Positions 61,548-64,000 of a stretch of 64,000 nucleotides of DNA are shown in pieces (position 1 is the first letter of the stretch; every line of letters starts with the position of its first letter). The stretch is taken from assembly GCA_014925825.1 (NCBI GenBank), contig JACGCK010000063.1, positions 124,001 to 188,000 on the forward strand, read 5' to 3'. The position numbers were made by a program, and so were the translations under genes. Under the pieces are notes generated by a model, which saw nothing but the letters and a program-made list of their open reading frames with translations, was not told the origin of the DNA and made no database searches. Origin of the DNA: Pholiota molesta (lineage: Eukaryota; Basidiomycota; Agaricomycetes; Agaricales; Strophariaceae).

Positions 61548-62744
61548 TTCTCGTCTCCTTCGTAAGTAGGCCATTTCATCCAGTGTAGATATTCCTATTG
61601 ATGTTTCTCGCGAGCAGGTGTTCCTATATCTAATGAAACCATTCTGCGCGTAGTCGCCACATCTGCGGATGATACTCATCTTGTATGTCTATAGAACCAA
61701 CTCCTTGGTGTTCCTGTTGTCCAACAAAGGACCTTTTTTGGTTTCGCCAACTCACCTCGCCGGCACCTTGTGTGAATGTGGATTTTGCATCATCCACGAT
61801 ACCCACTTTCATTCTGCCGCAGTTCAATTGCGACTCGTTCAATTTGACTCTATTTGGTATGTAATTGCCCTGTTCAAGGCTATTGCGCACAACCATTTCT
61901 ATCTAAATTTACGTTTAATGGATGCTTCAATACTCATTTGAACTCCTTCTGCGATCTCAGATGATAATTTAGCTATCCCTCTGAGTGTCCTTGAGGAGTT
62001 GTGCTCTAGACCAGAAATTTTTCTCGTTTCGTGTTTTGGCGCGACTGTGCACTGATAATCCGAGACTTCAAACTTCCATGTTAGGGTCATTTCAAGCCTG
62101 CGTTTACACTATCTCGTCTAAAAGGAAATACATCGAACAATGACAGCCAACGAAAAGAATGCGATTGCGGATCGAAAGGCGAACTTGTCGGAAACGGACT
62201 CCGCAGCGTCAGCGGTTCATTTGTATTGCTTATTTTTCTGTAGTCTCCAAGTTTATCACGATGCTCATGATTTTTCATTTTTCCCTTTCCTTCATATTAG
62301 TTCCCTGCGAGCGACTTCAGACACGTTTTCGTTCTATCAAGTGGTCAGTTACTTGTCTTTGCATATGAAAAGCAGTTTTTTTTGAAAACTTTTTGCAAGA
62401 ATGAACTTAGTGTGTTTAGGCGCTTGTAACGGGATCGCAACGTCAAATTAGCGCCCAGAGTCAGAGACCGTGCGAATATTTCTACGCATCGTGGTCGTGT
62501 CGCGGTTCTTTTGAACGTCTCCGCTTGGTCTCCGCCCACTTCTGCATCCTATCTATGGTTCATTGACTAAGGCGCCTATTTCATGCGATTCTAAAGCAAC
62601 TAAGAAGGATAGAACAACAGCTCTTCTCTCCGCCTTGGATAACTACAGACGAAACTTGAAAGGAAGCGCAACATGCGCATTGGCCCTTTTCGATCCGCAC
62701 AACCTTATCCTGATTCCTTAAAATGGCCCGCCTTTGTGTAGCCA
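61548..62744. other. intergenic
   Basis: No supported gene. The minus-strand 88-codon frame at 61630-61896 and the plus-strand frame at 62140-62385 lack domains. Motif relatives TTAGGCGC and TTAGCGCCCA occur at about 62417 and 62449, upstream of the second dynamin. Confidence 0.5.
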
Positions 62745-62753
62745 TATATAAAA
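62745..62753 (+). promoter_or_regulatory. TATA box of dynamin copy 2
   Basis: TATATAAAA lies 76 bases before the ATG at 62829 but only 7 bases before an in-frame ATG at 62760, which therefore probably lies outside the transcript. This decides the start at 62829. Confidence 0.6.
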
Positions 62754-62828
62754 GGCGTCATGTCATTTTCTTCCACCAAGCGTTCAAAGCGTTCCCCATT
62801 CAAAGTTCCCCTCGCTGCATATAGCCCA

Positions 62829-64000
62829 ATGCCATCCACCGCTCAGGCCGGAACCACTGCGCCTCCCCCACTTTCAAAGGCCACCGTTAATGGCGCCGCC
62901 AAAGACGAAGTCGGGCTCTCGAACCCCAAGTTGAGCCAAGGAAGCCGCAAGATGCTTGATCTAGTGAATAGGTTGCACAGTACTGGGCAAGTTTTTTTTG
63001 CTGACGCTTATTCCGCCCGTAAGCAGTTACTAATATGTATACCGTCATTTTTTTATCATCTTGTAGAGTTCAGGTCGACATTGATCTCCCTCAAATTGCC
63101 GTCATCGGGTCTCAGAGTGCCGGCAAATCCTCTCTCATCGAGTCGATTTCCGGTATCACCCTTCCTCGGGCTGCGGGTACTTGCACTCGGTACGTGTTCC
63201 TTCCCCATTTTCGTTCGCATTTTCTCATCGCGTCTCTTCAGATGCCCCACGGAATGTCGTCTATCCCGTAGCGACGCCCCCTGGCAATGTATCGTCTCAC
63301 TCCGGTTCATCACCGACGCCAATGGCCAGCCGTTGGGGCAAGCGCGCAACGATCCCTTCGGCCCTATCATCTACGACAAATCCAAGGTCGAGGAGCGCAT
63401 CCGCCGCGCGCAGCTCGCGATCCTCAACCCGAAGGTCGCGCCGGCGTCGTTTTTGGAGGACGGGGCCGGCGACCGCACGGGTGTGGAGAGCCAGCTCAGC
63501 TTCTCGCTGAATGCTGTTACGCTGCAGATTAGCGGCCCCGACGTTGCTGATCTCTCGTTCTGCGATCTCCCTGGTGTGTGTTGCCGATTGGTTTTTAGAG
63601 ATGGCACGGGCCCTGGATATAACATACATATTTACTTACGTTGGATACGTAGGTTTGATCGCTAGTGTGAGTAGCAATCGCGGGAGCAGCAACGACATCG
63701 CATTGGTCGAGAGTTTGGTCACCACGTACATCAAGAAACCCAGCTGCATTATTCTTCTAACGGTCGCTTGCGAGAGTAAATTAAACCTTATGCGCTGCAT
63801 ATCTCCGTGTTTGGTACTCACATAAAGCTTATTTTATCTTATCCCAGCCGACTTCGAGAACCAAGGAGCACACCGCCTGGCTAAACAATATGACCCAGAA
63901 GGGAAGAGAACCATCGGTACATGAACTTCACCTGCTTACCTTTTCTGCTGTTATGTGATTTCATACTGACGCCGATTCTTTGCTATTACAGGTGTTTTAA
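62829..64000 (+). CDS. dynamin-like GTPase (Mx/Vps1-related), copy 2, partial
   Basis: Exons 62829-62986, 63067-63189, 63242-63573, 63653 to about 63776, 63848-63916 and from 63992 run in phase to the window end, which cuts the gene inside the TKPD region (IGVL). The GTPase domain shows the P-loop GSQSAGKSSLIE (about residue 67), LPRAAGTCTRCPTECRLS, SFCDLPG, IALVESLVTTYIKKPSCIIL and ADFENQGAHRLAKQYDPEGKRT. It is closely similar to copy 1 at 60033 and shares its intron positions. The N-terminal extension is longer and Ala/Pro/Thr-rich. The first intron starts GCAAGT rather than GT, whereas copy 1 has GTACGT at the same site. No frame breaks in the visible part. Confidence 0.88.

Overview
The window reads as nuclear DNA of a basidiomycete fungus, most probably an Agaricomycete mushroom or wood-decay fungus. 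Genes sit on both strands and are interrupted by many short introns (about 50-110 bases, GT..AG ends, CTAAC-like branch points). Several families are typical of Agaricomycetes: POZ/BTB proteins with a conserved LPGGDLYLL start, DUF2828, degraded F-box/LRR proteins and Mx-like dynamins. I found no rRNA, tRNA, CRISPR or bacterial-type operon signals. All calls come from reading the sequence and from family knowledge; no search was run.

Layout. 1-19 kb is gene-poor: an acidic F-box-like protein (4258-7751), a C2H2 zinc-finger protein with frame slips (10691-11825), a 674-bp hAT-like non-autonomous transposon with 8-bp target duplications (12632-13305), a small secreted protein (15045-15557), a 267-aa member of an expanded mushroom family (16034-16837) and a single-pass membrane protein (17879-18798). 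19-34 kb holds a DUF2828 (TROVE/vWA-like) protein, then a minus-strand run: MFS transporter, BTB protein, DUF1479 oxygenase, a decayed F-box/LRR gene, and a GNAT-like plus ankyrin fusion. 33-38 kb is about 5 kb without a convincing gene. 38-46 kb holds a GNAT acetyltransferase, a tiny COX14-like mitochondrial gene that has to be assembled from short exons, a SET-domain lysine methyltransferase and the catalytic subunit of cAMP-dependent protein kinase. 48-57 kb is one giant gene, UTP20 (18S rRNA processome). The last 7 kb carries two divergently oriented dynamin-like GTPases with the CTD-kinase subunit CTK3 between them; the second runs off the window end.

How the genes relate. There is no operon-like pathway. 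The housekeeping genes (UTP20, CTK3, COX14-like, PKA, SET methyltransferase) form the core of the right half, while the left half is accessory and rich in decayed sequence. A recurring oddity is the set of single-base frame slips inside otherwise excellent reading frames: about nine clustered at 53.15-54.04 kb and one at 56.48 kb in UTP20, four at 57.15-57.69 kb in the adjacent dynamin, and four in the zinc-finger gene. Neighbouring genes (PKA, SET, DUF2828, CTK3, MFS) show none. Local consensus error or allelic decay are the two explanations to separate.
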